NCBI RefSeq assembly: GCF_009805705.1
Contig: NZ_VSMB01000013.1
Location: forward strand, 45,742-109,741
Reading direction: 5' to 3'
Length of the DNA: 64,000 bases
DNA from: Ruania rhizosphaerae
GTDB taxonomy: Bacteria > Actinomycetota > Actinomycetes > Actinomycetales > Beutenbergiaceae
In this document: positions 39,576 to 47,759 of the stretch, one piece after another
Layout of the letters: each line of letters opens with the position of its first letter
How positions within the stretch are numbered: position 1 is the first letter of the stretch
Notes under the pieces: generated by a model
Database searches by the model: none
Told to the model about the DNA's origin: nothing
What the model saw: only the letters and a program-made list of their open reading frames with translations
Program-made: the position numbers and the translations under genes

Positions 39576-40670
39576 TCAGAACAGGGCGAGCACCTCGCTC
39601 CGGTCGACCGCGGCGAGTGAGTCGTGCCGCCACCGCGGTGCATGATCACGATCCACGAGGACCGCTCGCACCCCTTCGATGAAGTCCTGGGCGGCGGCAC
39701 CGTTCATGAAGGCCGTTCCGAGCCGGAGATCCTGCGCCAGAATGTCCGCCACGGTCGCGAGCTGGGCCGCGCGCCTGATCGCTGCCAACGTCACGGCCAC
39801 GGAGAACGGGCACCGTGAGCGCAGCGTGGCGGCGGCCCGCTGTGCCTCGGGCTCCGGCCGGGCGCTCAGGCGCGCTTCGATCACAGCCGCGTCATCGCCC
39901 GCGAAGCACGCGTCGATCCACGGTCGCTGGGCTGCGAGGTCGCTGTGCGGCTCTGGCCGTGACTGTCCGATCGGCGCTGACAGTGGCGTACCCGAGGCCC
40001 AGTGCGTGCACAGATCCTCCCAGGTGCCGGTCTCGATCATCGCGTCGGCCAGCCCGACGGCGATCGCGTCCGATCCGGTGACGCTCACCCCGGTCAGGGC
40101 GAGGTAGGCGCCCAGCTCACCAGGGGCCCGGGACAGCGGGAAGAGCGCCCCGACGTCGGGGAAGAACCCGATCCCCGTCTCCGGCATCGCCACCTGCGTG
40201 CGTGGCGTGACCAGACGGAGAGTGGCGTGCCCGGCGAGACCGACTCCCCCGCCCATCGTCACACCGTCCATGAACGCCACCACTGGGAGCTCGGCCTCGG
40301 CGATCAGCCGGTCCAGGGTGTACTCGACTCGCCAGAACTCCACCGCCCGATCGGCGCCTGCTGCCTGCTCGGCATCGCCGTGCGGACGGCCGGCCAGCAG
40401 CCAGTCACGGATGGCGCGCACGTCACCCCCGGCGCACAGGCCGCGCTCCCCGGCGCCATCCAGCGCGACGGCCTGCACTGATCCTTCCTCGGCCCAGCGG
40501 CGCAGCTGCGTCGTCATGGCCGTCACCATCTCGAGAGTGAGGGCGTTGATCGCTCGCGGCCGGTTCAGCCGGATCCGGCCGAGCGAGCCCTGCCGGGCGA
40601 CCAGTATGTGCTCGCCCGCCGGGGCCCAGGTGAGGTCGCGGTCCGCGGCGCCGGCGTTGCTGACGGCCAT
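39576..40670 (-). CDS. Enoyl-CoA hydratase/isomerase family, 3-hydroxyisobutyryl-CoA hydrolase-like
   Basis: A 364-residue crotonase-fold protein; length and motifs fit 3-hydroxyisobutyryl-CoA hydrolase of valine breakdown rather than plain hydratases. Oxyanion-hole segments are GLCAGGDVRAI and GVTMGGGVGLAGHA, followed by MPETGIGFFPDVGA with the catalytic Glu, and a long C-terminal helical part. ATG 40670 follows AAGGAG at 6 bases. Monocistronic; a cluster of REP-like repeats lies just upstream. Confidence 0.85.
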   Translation of the reverse strand: MAVSNAGAADRDLTWAPAGEHILVARQGSLGRIRLNRPRAINALTLEMVTAMTTQLRRWAEEGSVQAVALDGAGERGLCAGGDVRAIRDWLLAGRPHGDAEQAAGADRAVEFWRVEYTLDRLIAEAELPVVAFMDGVTMGGGVGLAGHATLRLVTPRTQVAMPETGIGFFPDVGALFPLSRAPGELGAYLALTGVSVTGSDAIAVGLADAMIETGTWEDLCTHWASGTPLSAPIGQSRPEPHSDLAAQRPWIDACFAGDDAAVIEARLSARPEPEAQRAAATLRSRCPFSVAVTLAAIRRAAQLATVADILAQDLRLGTAFMNGAAAQDFIEGVRAVLVDRDHAPRWRHDSLAAVDRSEVLALF

Positions 40671-40690
40671 ACCGTGCTCCTTCCCGCGCG

Positions 40691-40830
40691 GAATCCGACG
40701 TCGATCTGGCGGTTCGGATGACCGCATCACCACCGTATCGACGTGTGATTCCAGAACACCAGGAATTGCACGTCGATCTGGCGGTTGCGCCGGGTTGGCT
40801 CAACGACCAGATCGACGATTGATTTCGGGA
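40691..40830. repeat. Cluster of four REP-like elements in alternating orientation
   Basis: Units built around (C)CAGATCGACGTnnGATTC occur at 40691-40714 (minus), 40728-40757 (plus), 40763-40786 (minus) and 40802-40830 (plus). Two of the minus units share tcgatctggcggtt exactly. Adjacent opposite copies can form large hairpins. A fifth copy is at 12371-12403. The array fills the first part of the 411-base spacer between the hydrolase and metF; the riboswitch occupies the rest. Confidence 0.72.
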
Positions 40831-40912
40831 GGGGGCTGCGCGCCATGGACCTGTGATCTCAGTCGGTGATACGCGGTGGAGACAGAGAACGAGACCGGTA
40901 GCATCGAATGCA

Positions 40913-41011
40913 CACCATCCAGAGCGGCTGAGAGTCCTGGCTCGACGACGCCGCAGCAACCCCTCAACGGAAGCCTCCCGCGGGGAAGGGTGCTACAGCC
41001 AGGTTCGATGG
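40913..41011 (+). ncRNA. SAM-binding riboswitch (SAM-I/SAM-IV clan) upstream of metF
   Basis: CCATC (40915-40919) pairs with GATGG (41007-41011) as the closing stem. Inside, ATCCAGAGCGGCTGAGAG, then TGGCTCGACGACGCC and GCAACC follow the order and spacing of the S-box core (AUCCAGAG, GAGGGA, GGCCC-GA-GA-GCC, GCAACC). A GGGTGCTA segment near the 3' side is as in actinobacterial members. It ends 70 bases before metF, whose product supplies methyl groups for methionine, so S-adenosylmethionine repression makes sense. I cannot decide between SAM-I, SAM-IV and the SAM-I/IV variant by eye. Confidence 0.78.
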
Positions 41012-41081
41012 AGTTATCGATGCAGGCACAGTGTTTCCCACCCGCAGTCCGACAGCCGCGCCCGTTCGGCGGTGGTCGCTC

Positions 41082-41990
41082 ATGACCACCGCCACCCTCT
41101 ACCGCAGCCCCCGCCAGGCGCCGGCCGTCTCGTTTGAGCTCTATCCGCCGCGTACCGCGCGCGGGGAGGAGACGGTCGGCCGGACGATCGGCGCGCTCGC
41201 CGGTCAGGTACCGGACTACTTCTCGATCACCTACGGCGCCTCCGGTTCCACCCGGGCCACGTCGCGGGACCTGATCTGCCGGATCCTCGCCGATACCCGC
41301 GTCACGCCGCTGGCGCACCTGACGTGTGTGGGGGCCGGTGCCACGGACCTCTCGGACTATGTCGCCACACTGCTGGAAGCGGGGGTGCGGGACTTCCTCG
41401 CGCTCCGGGGCGACCCGCCCGCGGGCGAGCCTGACTGGCAGCCGCACCCGCAGGGCCTGACGCGCGCCAGCGAGCTGGTCCACCTGCTGCGTCAGACCGC
41501 CCGCGAGCACCTCGGGGACGAAGGTGACGAGGTCAGCATCAGTGTGGCCACCTACCCCGGTGGCGCCTACACCGACGATGGCAGCCCGACGATCGCCCAG
41601 GACGACGTCGCGGCGCTGCTCGAGAAGCAGGCTGCCGGTGCGGACTTCGCGATCACCCAGCTCTTCTACGACGCGCGCCACTACTCCGAGCTGGTGCGCC
41701 AGGCCCGCGCCGCCGGGGTGCACATCCCGATCGTGCCCGGCGTGCTCCCGCTCACTGACCCGAACCGGCTCCGCCGGATGGTCGAGCTGACCGGTGTGCC
41801 CGTGCCACCCGACCTGCTCGACCACCTCGACTCAGCCGCCGACAAGGACGAGGCCTACCAGCGCGGTCTCGTCGCCAGCGTCCGCCTGGTGCGCGAGGTG
41901 CTCGAGACCGGCGCGCCAGGCATCCACTTCTACACCTTCAACTCCTCGCGAGCGGTGCTCGACCTGCTGCGCGAGTCCGGTCTGCGCTGA
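41082..41990 (+). CDS. metF: 5,10-methylenetetrahydrofolate reductase
   Basis: A 302-residue FAD-dependent TIM barrel making 5-methyl-THF. Typical blocks: VSFELYPPRTARGEE (catalytic Glu), DYFSITYGASGSTR, PLAHLTCVGA, DFLALRGDPP, ADFAITQLFYD, and IPIVPGVLPLTDPNRL, ending GIHFYTFNSSRAV. ATG 41082 begins the fold; there is no strong Shine-Dalgarno, which may matter for the upstream riboswitch. Together with metE 160 bases downstream it forms the methyl-transfer end of methionine synthesis. Confidence 0.93.
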   Translation: MTTATLYRSPRQAPAVSFELYPPRTARGEETVGRTIGALAGQVPDYFSITYGASGSTRATSRDLICRILADTRVTPLAHLTCVGAGATDLSDYVATLLEAGVRDFLALRGDPPAGEPDWQPHPQGLTRASELVHLLRQTAREHLGDEGDEVSISVATYPGGAYTDDGSPTIAQDDVAALLEKQAAGADFAITQLFYDARHYSELVRQARAAGVHIPIVPGVLPLTDPNRLRRMVELTGVPVPPDLLDHLDSAADKDEAYQRGLVASVRLVREVLETGAPGIHFYTFNSSRAVLDLLRESGLR

Positions 41991-42063
41991 GAACCCTCTG
42001 ACCGCTCGGCTCCACGGCCGATTGGCGATCCGTCACACCCACACCCCACCCACGCCCGACCGC

Positions 42064-42116
42064 GAACGCTGAGTTGCTCGGTGTTCAAGGCCCGGAAGCC
42101 GACCAACTCAGCGTTC
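42064..42116. repeat. Palindrome upstream of metE, CGAACGCTGA family
   Basis: gaacgctgagttg (42064-42076) pairs perfectly with caactcagcgttc (42104-42116), and the inner bases pair partly. It is related to the hairpin after metE (44454-44524), sharing cgaacgctga and caactcagcgttcggcc. It could terminate metF transcription or be a dispersed element. Confidence 0.7.
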
Positions 42117-42149
42117 GGCCCCGGGATGTCCAACCCCACTGGAGGATTC

Positions 42150-44444
42150 ATGTCCCAGCCCACCCACCCCGCGCTCCCCGCCAGCACGATCCTCGGCTAC
42201 CCACGCATCGGCCCCCGCCGTGAGCTGAAGCGGGCCCTGGAGTCGTTCTGGTCCGGGACCACCACCGAGGCGGACCTCTCCGAGGCTGGCGCCAGGCTAC
42301 GCACTCGCACCCGCACCCACCTGACCGACCTCGGCCTCGACCCGCAGACCGCGGCGATTCCCTCCGACTTCAGCTACTACGACCAGGTGCTCAGCACCGC
42401 CGTCGCCGTCGGCGCGATCCCTGAGCGGTTCGGCATCGATGCCTCGGCCCCCATCAGCCTCGCCGACTACTCCCGGCTCGCCCGCGGCGACGCCGAGACC
42501 GCGCCGCTGGAGCTGACCAAGTGGTTCGACACGAACTACCACTACCTGGTACCGGAGATCGGTCCCGACACCCCGCTGCAGTACGTGCCCGGCTCGGGGC
42601 CGGTGGCGGAGTTCATCGAGGCCAAGGAGGCTGGTGCGCATACCCGGCCGGTCGTCGTCGGACCGGTCACCCTGCTTGCCCTGGCCAAGGGAACCGATCC
42701 GCTCGCCCGGCTGGACGAGCTGGTCTCCGTCTACCAGAAATTGCTCGTCGAATTGGCTGCTGCGGGCGCCACCTGGGTGCAGTTCGACGAACCCGCCCTG
42801 GTCAGTGACAACGGCACCGTCCCCGCCGCGCAGCTGAACGACGCCGCCGACCGCGCCTACCGCACCCTCGCCGCCACCGCCGACCGCCCCGGGATCCTCG
42901 TCGCTGCACCCTACGGCGACCTACGCGAACGCTTTGCCACCCTCGCCGGCACCGGCGTGGAGGCGATCGCCCTCGACCTGGTCAAGGGAGAGATTCCCGA
43001 CGACGGCGCCCTCGCCCACGCGCGCGGCCTCACCCTGGTCGCGGGGCTGGTGGACGGCCACAACGTCTGGCGCACTGACCTTCACGCTGCCGCCGAGCGT
43101 CTGCAGCGTCTGCGTGCCGCTCACGATGGGCCGGTCAGCGTGGCGACGTCTACCTCACTGCTGCACGTGCCGCACACGGTGGCCGACGAGACCGAACTGC
43201 CCGAGCGACTGCGTTCCTGGCTGGCGTTCGCCGACGAGAAGATCGGCGAGGTGCTCGCCCTGGCGGCAGGAGCGGACGACGCGGCCGAGGCGTTCGCGGC
43301 GTCCCGCTCGGTGCGCGAGGATCGTGCCGGTGCACCGGGCGTGCGCCGCGAGGAAGTCCGACGGCGTACCGGCGCCCTGACGGCGGCCGACACTGAGCGC
43401 GCGGACGCCTCCGCCCGGGCAGCAGCCCAGCAGGAGCGGCTGAACCTGCCCCCACTGCCGACCACCACCATCGGGTCATTCCCGCAGACCGGCGATCTGC
43501 GCCGGGCCCGGGCCCAGCGCCGCAAGGGCGAGATCACCGACGAGCAGTACGCCGAGGTGATCCGCGATGAGATCGCTCGGGTGATCGAGCTGCAGACCGA
43601 GCTCGGTCTCGACGTGCTCGTGCACGGCGAGCCGGAGCGTAACGACATGGTGCAGTATTTCGCCGAGTTGCTCGACGGGTTCGCCGTCACGCAGCACGGG
43701 TGGGTCCAGTCCTACGGGTCGCGGTGCACACGCCCGTCGATCCTGTGGGGCGACGTCTCCCGCCCGGCGCCGATGACGGTGGAGTGGACCCGGTACGCCG
43801 CCTCGCTCACTGACAAGCCGGTCAAGGGCATGCTCACTGGCCCGGTGACGATCCTGGCCTGGTCGTTCGTGCGTGACGATCTGCCGCTGGGGGAGGTGGC
43901 CGACCAGGTGGCGCTCGCCCTGCGGGACGAGGTCGCCGACCTAGAGGATGCCGGCATCGGCGTGATCCAGGTGGACGAACCGGCCCTGCGGGAGCTGCTG
44001 CCGCTGCGCGCCGAGGACCACCAGGCATACCTGGACTGGTCGGTGCGGTCCTTCCGGCTGGCCACCTCCGGTGCTGCTACGCACACCCAGGTGCACACGC
44101 ACCTGTGCTACTCCGAGTTCGGCGAGGTGATCGATGCGATCGACGGCCTCGGGGCCGATGTCACCTCGCTCGAAGCAGCACGCTCGGCGATGGAGGTCGT
44201 GCCCGAACTGGCGCGGGCCGGCTTCTCCCGCGGCATCGGCCCGGGTGTGTGGGACATCCACTCCCCGCGCGTACCGAGCACCGAGGAGATCGTCGACCTG
44301 CTGGGCCGGGCCCTGGCCGCGGTGCCGGCGCAGCAGCTTTGGGTGAACCCGGACTGCGGGCTGAAGACCCGCGGGTACGACGAGACCACGGCGTCGCTGC
44401 GGAACCTGGTGGCGGCCACGGCCGAGACACGCACGGGCCTGTAG
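42150..44444 (+). CDS. metE: Cobalamin-independent methionine synthase
   Basis: A 764-residue two-barrel enzyme transferring a methyl group from 5-methyl-THF-glutamates to homocysteine. The N-terminal barrel starts ILGYPRIGPRRELKRALE; the C-terminal barrel holds TTIGSFPQTGDLRRAR, VHGEPERNDMVQYF, and the zinc ligands in THLCYSEF (His, Cys) and NPDCGLKTR (Cys). ATG 42150 follows GGAGG at 4 bases. No riboswitch is visible in its own leader; only the metF leader has one, though readthrough from metF is possible. Confidence 0.95.
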   Translation: MSQPTHPALPASTILGYPRIGPRRELKRALESFWSGTTTEADLSEAGARLRTRTRTHLTDLGLDPQTAAIPSDFSYYDQVLSTAVAVGAIPERFGIDASAPISLADYSRLARGDAETAPLELTKWFDTNYHYLVPEIGPDTPLQYVPGSGPVAEFIEAKEAGAHTRPVVVGPVTLLALAKGTDPLARLDELVSVYQKLLVELAAAGATWVQFDEPALVSDNGTVPAAQLNDAADRAYRTLAATADRPGILVAAPYGDLRERFATLAGTGVEAIALDLVKGEIPDDGALAHARGLTLVAGLVDGHNVWRTDLHAAAERLQRLRAAHDGPVSVATSTSLLHVPHTVADETELPERLRSWLAFADEKIGEVLALAAGADDAAEAFAASRSVREDRAGAPGVRREEVRRRTGALTAADTERADASARAAAQQERLNLPPLPTTTIGSFPQTGDLRRARAQRRKGEITDEQYAEVIRDEIARVIELQTELGLDVLVHGEPERNDMVQYFAELLDGFAVTQHGWVQSYGSRCTRPSILWGDVSRPAPMTVEWTRYAASLTDKPVKGMLTGPVTILAWSFVRDDLPLGEVADQVALALRDEVADLEDAGIGVIQVDEPALRELLPLRAEDHQAYLDWSVRSFRLATSGAATHTQVHTHLCYSEFGEVIDAIDGLGADVTSLEAARSAMEVVPELARAGFSRGIGPGVWDIHSPRVPSTEEIVDLLGRALAAVPAQQLWVNPDCGLKTRGYDETTASLRNLVAATAETRTGL

Positions 44445-44453
44445 TCGCAATTC

Positions 44454-44524
44454 CCCACGGCCGAACGCTGACCTATTCGGCGTTTCGTGCTCGGACGCCG
44501 AGCAACTCAGCGTTCGGCCGTGGG
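44454..44524. terminator. Palindrome downstream of metE, probable terminator
   Basis: cccacggccgaacgctga (44454-44471) pairs perfectly with tcagcgttcggccgtggg (44507-44524), an 18-base stem starting 9 bases after the metE stop. Inner bases (attcgg/ccgag) may pair too. There is no clear U-tract, which is common for actinobacterial terminators. Shares its arms with the palindrome before metE. Confidence 0.6.
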
Positions 44525-44635
44525 ATGGGTGGGTGTGGGGAGTAGGTGGGTGTGGGAGAAGACGGGACCTAATGGGTGGGGCGTGGCACCACGCCGCTAG
44601 GGTGGTGCGCACACCGAACGCAGCTGGGAGGACGC

Positions 44636-44977
44636 ATGAACGGCAAGATCGCTTTCGTCATCGGCGCCGGTATCGGCTACGTACTCGGCACCCGTGCCGG
44701 TCGTGAGCAGTACGAGCGGATCAAGGGTGCCACCCAGTCCGTGTGGCAGAACCCGAAGCTGCAGGAGCAGGTCAGCGCTGCCGAGGAGCGCGTCGGGTCG
44801 GTGATGCGTGAGCAGGGTGCGCAGATGACCGACAAGGCGGCTCAGGTGGTCAAGGACCGGATCGCTGGATTCACCGGTGCCGGCTCTGGCGCAGCCGGCG
44901 AGGGGAGCACCGCTGCCGCCGGGGATGTGACTCCCGGTTCGACGGAGACCGAGGCAGGTTCCGACGACCGCGGCTGA
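44636..44977 (+). CDS. YtxH-like small membrane-associated protein
   Basis: A 113-residue protein. One short N-terminal hydrophobic segment with glycine zipper spacing (KIAFVIGAGIGYVLGTRAGREQYERIK) is followed by an amphipathic helical part and a Gly/Ala/Thr-rich acidic tail. This is the usual plan of small actinobacterial YtxH-type proteins, of unknown or stress-related role. ATG follows GGGAGGAC. Monocistronic. Confidence 0.8.
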   Translation: MNGKIAFVIGAGIGYVLGTRAGREQYERIKGATQSVWQNPKLQEQVSAAEERVGSVMREQGAQMTDKAAQVVKDRIAGFTGAGSGAAGEGSTAAAGDVTPGSTETEAGSDDRG

Positions 44978-45056
44978 CGCGACGGTGCCGCCCGCGGCTG
45001 AGCGCGACACCCCGGCGGTCACCTGCGCAGTCGGTCGAGGCTGATCTCCGTCGCGC

Positions 45057-47339
45057 TCAGCGGTGCCGTGGCCGCCGCTCCCGGGCGTCCTCGCACAGCC
45101 GCAAGAAGGCCGCCACCGCAGCGAGATCCGTGGCGTCGGAGGGAATGCGGCGCGTGAGTGCGGCCGAGCGGATCATGATGGTGGCCCACCGGGACGCACT
45201 GATTGCCGCGCCCCAGCGCTCAGCCGAGAGCAGCTCCGCCAGGTGGCCCCGCACGTCCTGTTGAGTGGAGGCGGCCAGCGAGCAGATCACGACGGCGGCC
45301 CCTGCCTTCCCCAGTTCGTCCACCGTTCCGACACGCACGTCAGCAAGGTCCGTCCCACCCTCGCCCAGGTCGCTGGCGATCTGTTCGGCCTGCTCGGCCG
45401 ACGCTGTCAGCACTAGGATGTCCGATCCGGCGGGTGAGCGGCTCCCGGCCTCAGTGGTGAGGGTCCGGCCGACGAGGGACTCCACTTGCGCCACCACCTC
45501 GGCCGACTCCGGCGCCGACCGGACACTGCTGCCACGGTGAGTGAGCGTCACCTGGTGCAGGCCTGGAGCGAGGCCATCGAGGCTGTGGATCGGCGAAGTT
45601 CCGGCACCCACCATCGCCTGGGGTGAAGGCGCCACGTCAGCAGGAGCGCCTCCCGCTCTGGCGGCAGGACGGTCCGTTCCTGCGGACTCACCCTCAGCTT
45701 CCATCGGAGCCCCCGCCACGCCCATCGGAGCACCTACCGCCTCACCCGGACCGAGTGCCTTCCGCTGAGCAAGCAACCAGTCCCGCAGCCGGAACGTCGA
45801 CAGGCAGTCGTACCGGTTGTAGTCAGCCAGCTCGTCCAGCCGCTCGGCGAACCCCCGCTCGTCGCCGGCATCCCGGAGGGCGCACGCCGCCTCGTAGGCG
45901 AGCACCGAGTCGGCGCCAGTGGTGACGCCGTCGTCGTCGCGGAACATGTCGCCCATGTAGAGCGGTTCGAGCTTCTTCAGCGAGTACGAGGACTGCGAGA
46001 CCCGCACCGACGCCTTCACCGTCCGGTACAGATCGACGAACACACCCCCGTCGAGCAGCTCGTTCACCTCCGCCACACCGACGTCGTGCCGCCGGGCCAG
46101 GGCCCGCAGCGTGAACTGCTCATACCCGGCGTAGTGGTACACGTGCATCCCCGGGAATCGTTCGCGGCGCTCGCGCAGATAGGCGAGGAACTCCTCCAGC
46201 GCCCGCCCCTCAGCGGCCCGATCATGCGCCCAGAACGTCACATATGACCCATCGGTCTCCATCAGGCCGAACAGGTACTCCAAACCCCAGACACTCCGAT
46301 CCGCGTCCACCCACAGCGGGTCGCCCTCGAAATCGAAGAACACGTCCCCCGGGTCTGGTGCTGGTAGCGCGTCCAGACCGGCCCGGTCGCGCACCTCGCT
46401 GAACACCATCGATTCGCCGGAGACCGACGCCTCCTCCTGCCGGCGCTGGAGCCGCGCCTGTGCGCGCAGTCCCTCCCAGGTGCGTGCATCGAACCCTTCC
46501 GGGGCACGGTCGGCGAGGGCCACGTCCTCGACCGTTCTCATTCCGGCCGAACGCAACTGATCGCGATGCCGCGTGCGCACCCCCCAGATCATCCGCACGT
46601 CCCGGGTGCGATCGATCTCGGCCTTGCAGTGGTCGCACCACAGGCAGGCGGTGTACCAGTCCTCACCCCAGCGCACCGGGTCACCGGCGGCGTGGTGCCG
46701 GTCGAGCAGGTGCTGTGCGTGCCGGCGCAACTCGCGATAGACGGCCACACTCGCCGCCGTCTCATGCTCGGTCTGCGAACCGTCGCCGAGGAGAAGGCGC
46801 AGACTCTCTGCGACCGGAATCTGCAGGCGCTGCAGCTGATCGGCGTAGGCAGCCAGCTGCAGGACGGCCTTCGGCTTCGCCGAGCGCGCGAGCTTGGTGT
46901 CCACGACGGCGTAGCGCGCCACCGCGTCGACCTCTCCTTCGCGCACCAGGAAGTCGGCACGGCCGTGGAAGCGGCCGTCGAAGAATCCGCCCTGGTAGAT
47001 CACGTCCGCCCCGGCGTGCATCGCGGCGACGGTCGCGTCCTGCTGACGAGCGAGAGCCGCTGGAGAGAAGTCCAGGTCGACGGTGCCATCAGAACCAGGC
47101 ACACGTTGGTCGCTGATCTCGACGACCCCCGCACCGAACTGCTCCCGGTACCCGGCCAGCACCGCCGCCTCGTGCTCACGCCCCAGGCGAGCCGCCCGAT
47201 CACGGAGAGGGTCCGCGCTCTCGAGCCTGGGCACCTTCCCCAGCCGCTCGTCGAGGCGGCGCAGCAGCTGGAACTCGCACTCGTGGGCGATCGCGAGGTC
47301 GGTGGCGCTGTAGACGAGCCTTTCGCCGGTCAGGAACAC
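45057..47339 (-). CDS. TM0106-family RecB-like nuclease, helicase region reduced
   Basis: A 760-residue protein. The N-terminal PD-(D/E)XK nuclease domain is recognisable (FHGRADFLV ... YAVVDTKLARS ... QLAAYADQLQ), then a CLWCDHC cysteine group, then a DEDD RNase H-like exonuclease domain (FFDFEGDPLW, YHYAGYEQFTL, YNRYDCLSTFRLRDWL). Family proteins then carry a full DNA2/NAM7-type helicase and reach about 1100-1200 residues. Here, only a degraded end of helicase domain 2 remains (DILVLTASAEQAEQI ... VRVGTVDELGKAGAAVVICSLA), without Walker A, Walker B or the QG motif. GTG 47339 follows GGAGG at 7 bases. It probably keeps nuclease activity but not unwinding. Confidence 0.8.
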   Translation of the reverse strand: MFLTGERLVYSATDLAIAHECEFQLLRRLDERLGKVPRLESADPLRDRAARLGREHEAAVLAGYREQFGAGVVEISDQRVPGSDGTVDLDFSPAALARQQDATVAAMHAGADVIYQGGFFDGRFHGRADFLVREGEVDAVARYAVVDTKLARSAKPKAVLQLAAYADQLQRLQIPVAESLRLLLGDGSQTEHETAASVAVYRELRRHAQHLLDRHHAAGDPVRWGEDWYTACLWCDHCKAEIDRTRDVRMIWGVRTRHRDQLRSAGMRTVEDVALADRAPEGFDARTWEGLRAQARLQRRQEEASVSGESMVFSEVRDRAGLDALPAPDPGDVFFDFEGDPLWVDADRSVWGLEYLFGLMETDGSYVTFWAHDRAAEGRALEEFLAYLRERRERFPGMHVYHYAGYEQFTLRALARRHDVGVAEVNELLDGGVFVDLYRTVKASVRVSQSSYSLKKLEPLYMGDMFRDDDGVTTGADSVLAYEAACALRDAGDERGFAERLDELADYNRYDCLSTFRLRDWLLAQRKALGPGEAVGAPMGVAGAPMEAEGESAGTDRPAARAGGAPADVAPSPQAMVGAGTSPIHSLDGLAPGLHQVTLTHRGSSVRSAPESAEVVAQVESLVGRTLTTEAGSRSPAGSDILVLTASAEQAEQIASDLGEGGTDLADVRVGTVDELGKAGAAVVICSLAASTQQDVRGHLAELLSAERWGAAISASRWATIMIRSAALTRRIPSDATDLAAVAAFLRLCEDARERRPRHR

Positions 47340-47759
47340 GCGCGTCCCTCCTCTCCTGCCTGGCACCGAAGACCCGGTGCCGGTCCGAGGAGGCTACCGG
47401 TGAGGGCCGACGTCGCGGACGATCAGTGACAGTCGCGTTCCCTCGTTCGGCACAGCACAGCTCTCGGACGCCTGTGAACACCGCCATCGACGCCCACGTT
47501 CGAGAGCACTCGCTCGATGTCCACTCCAGCCGCTTCCTTCCGGCGACGTGACACGGATCACCGCGTGTGCCGGCTGTATCGCGTCATGGCGGAGGAGCTA
47601 TCGCGATCGATCTCAGTAGTCGTCCCGCGTCGGGAGTGCGGCCGCCTCGGCGGATCGAATCGCACTCGTTGAACCGTGCCGGGTCGTCCATGCCGGACTG
47701 GTTGTGGCGCGGCTGACCCCGCACCTGAGTAGTCATCATCGAAGGACAGGAGATCTGTG
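47340..47759. other. Divergent intergenic spacer without recognised features
   Basis: About 420 bases between the nuclease start and the surface-protein start. I see no gene, no strong palindrome and no clear promoter; only a small GCCGCC/GGCGG pairing near 47640 and an AGGACAGGAG ribosome site at the right end. Confidence 0.5.

Noticed and set aside
42001..42149. Second riboswitch in front of metE
   Set aside because: Only a simple palindrome is present; none of the S-box or cobalamin-riboswitch conserved segments can be found.
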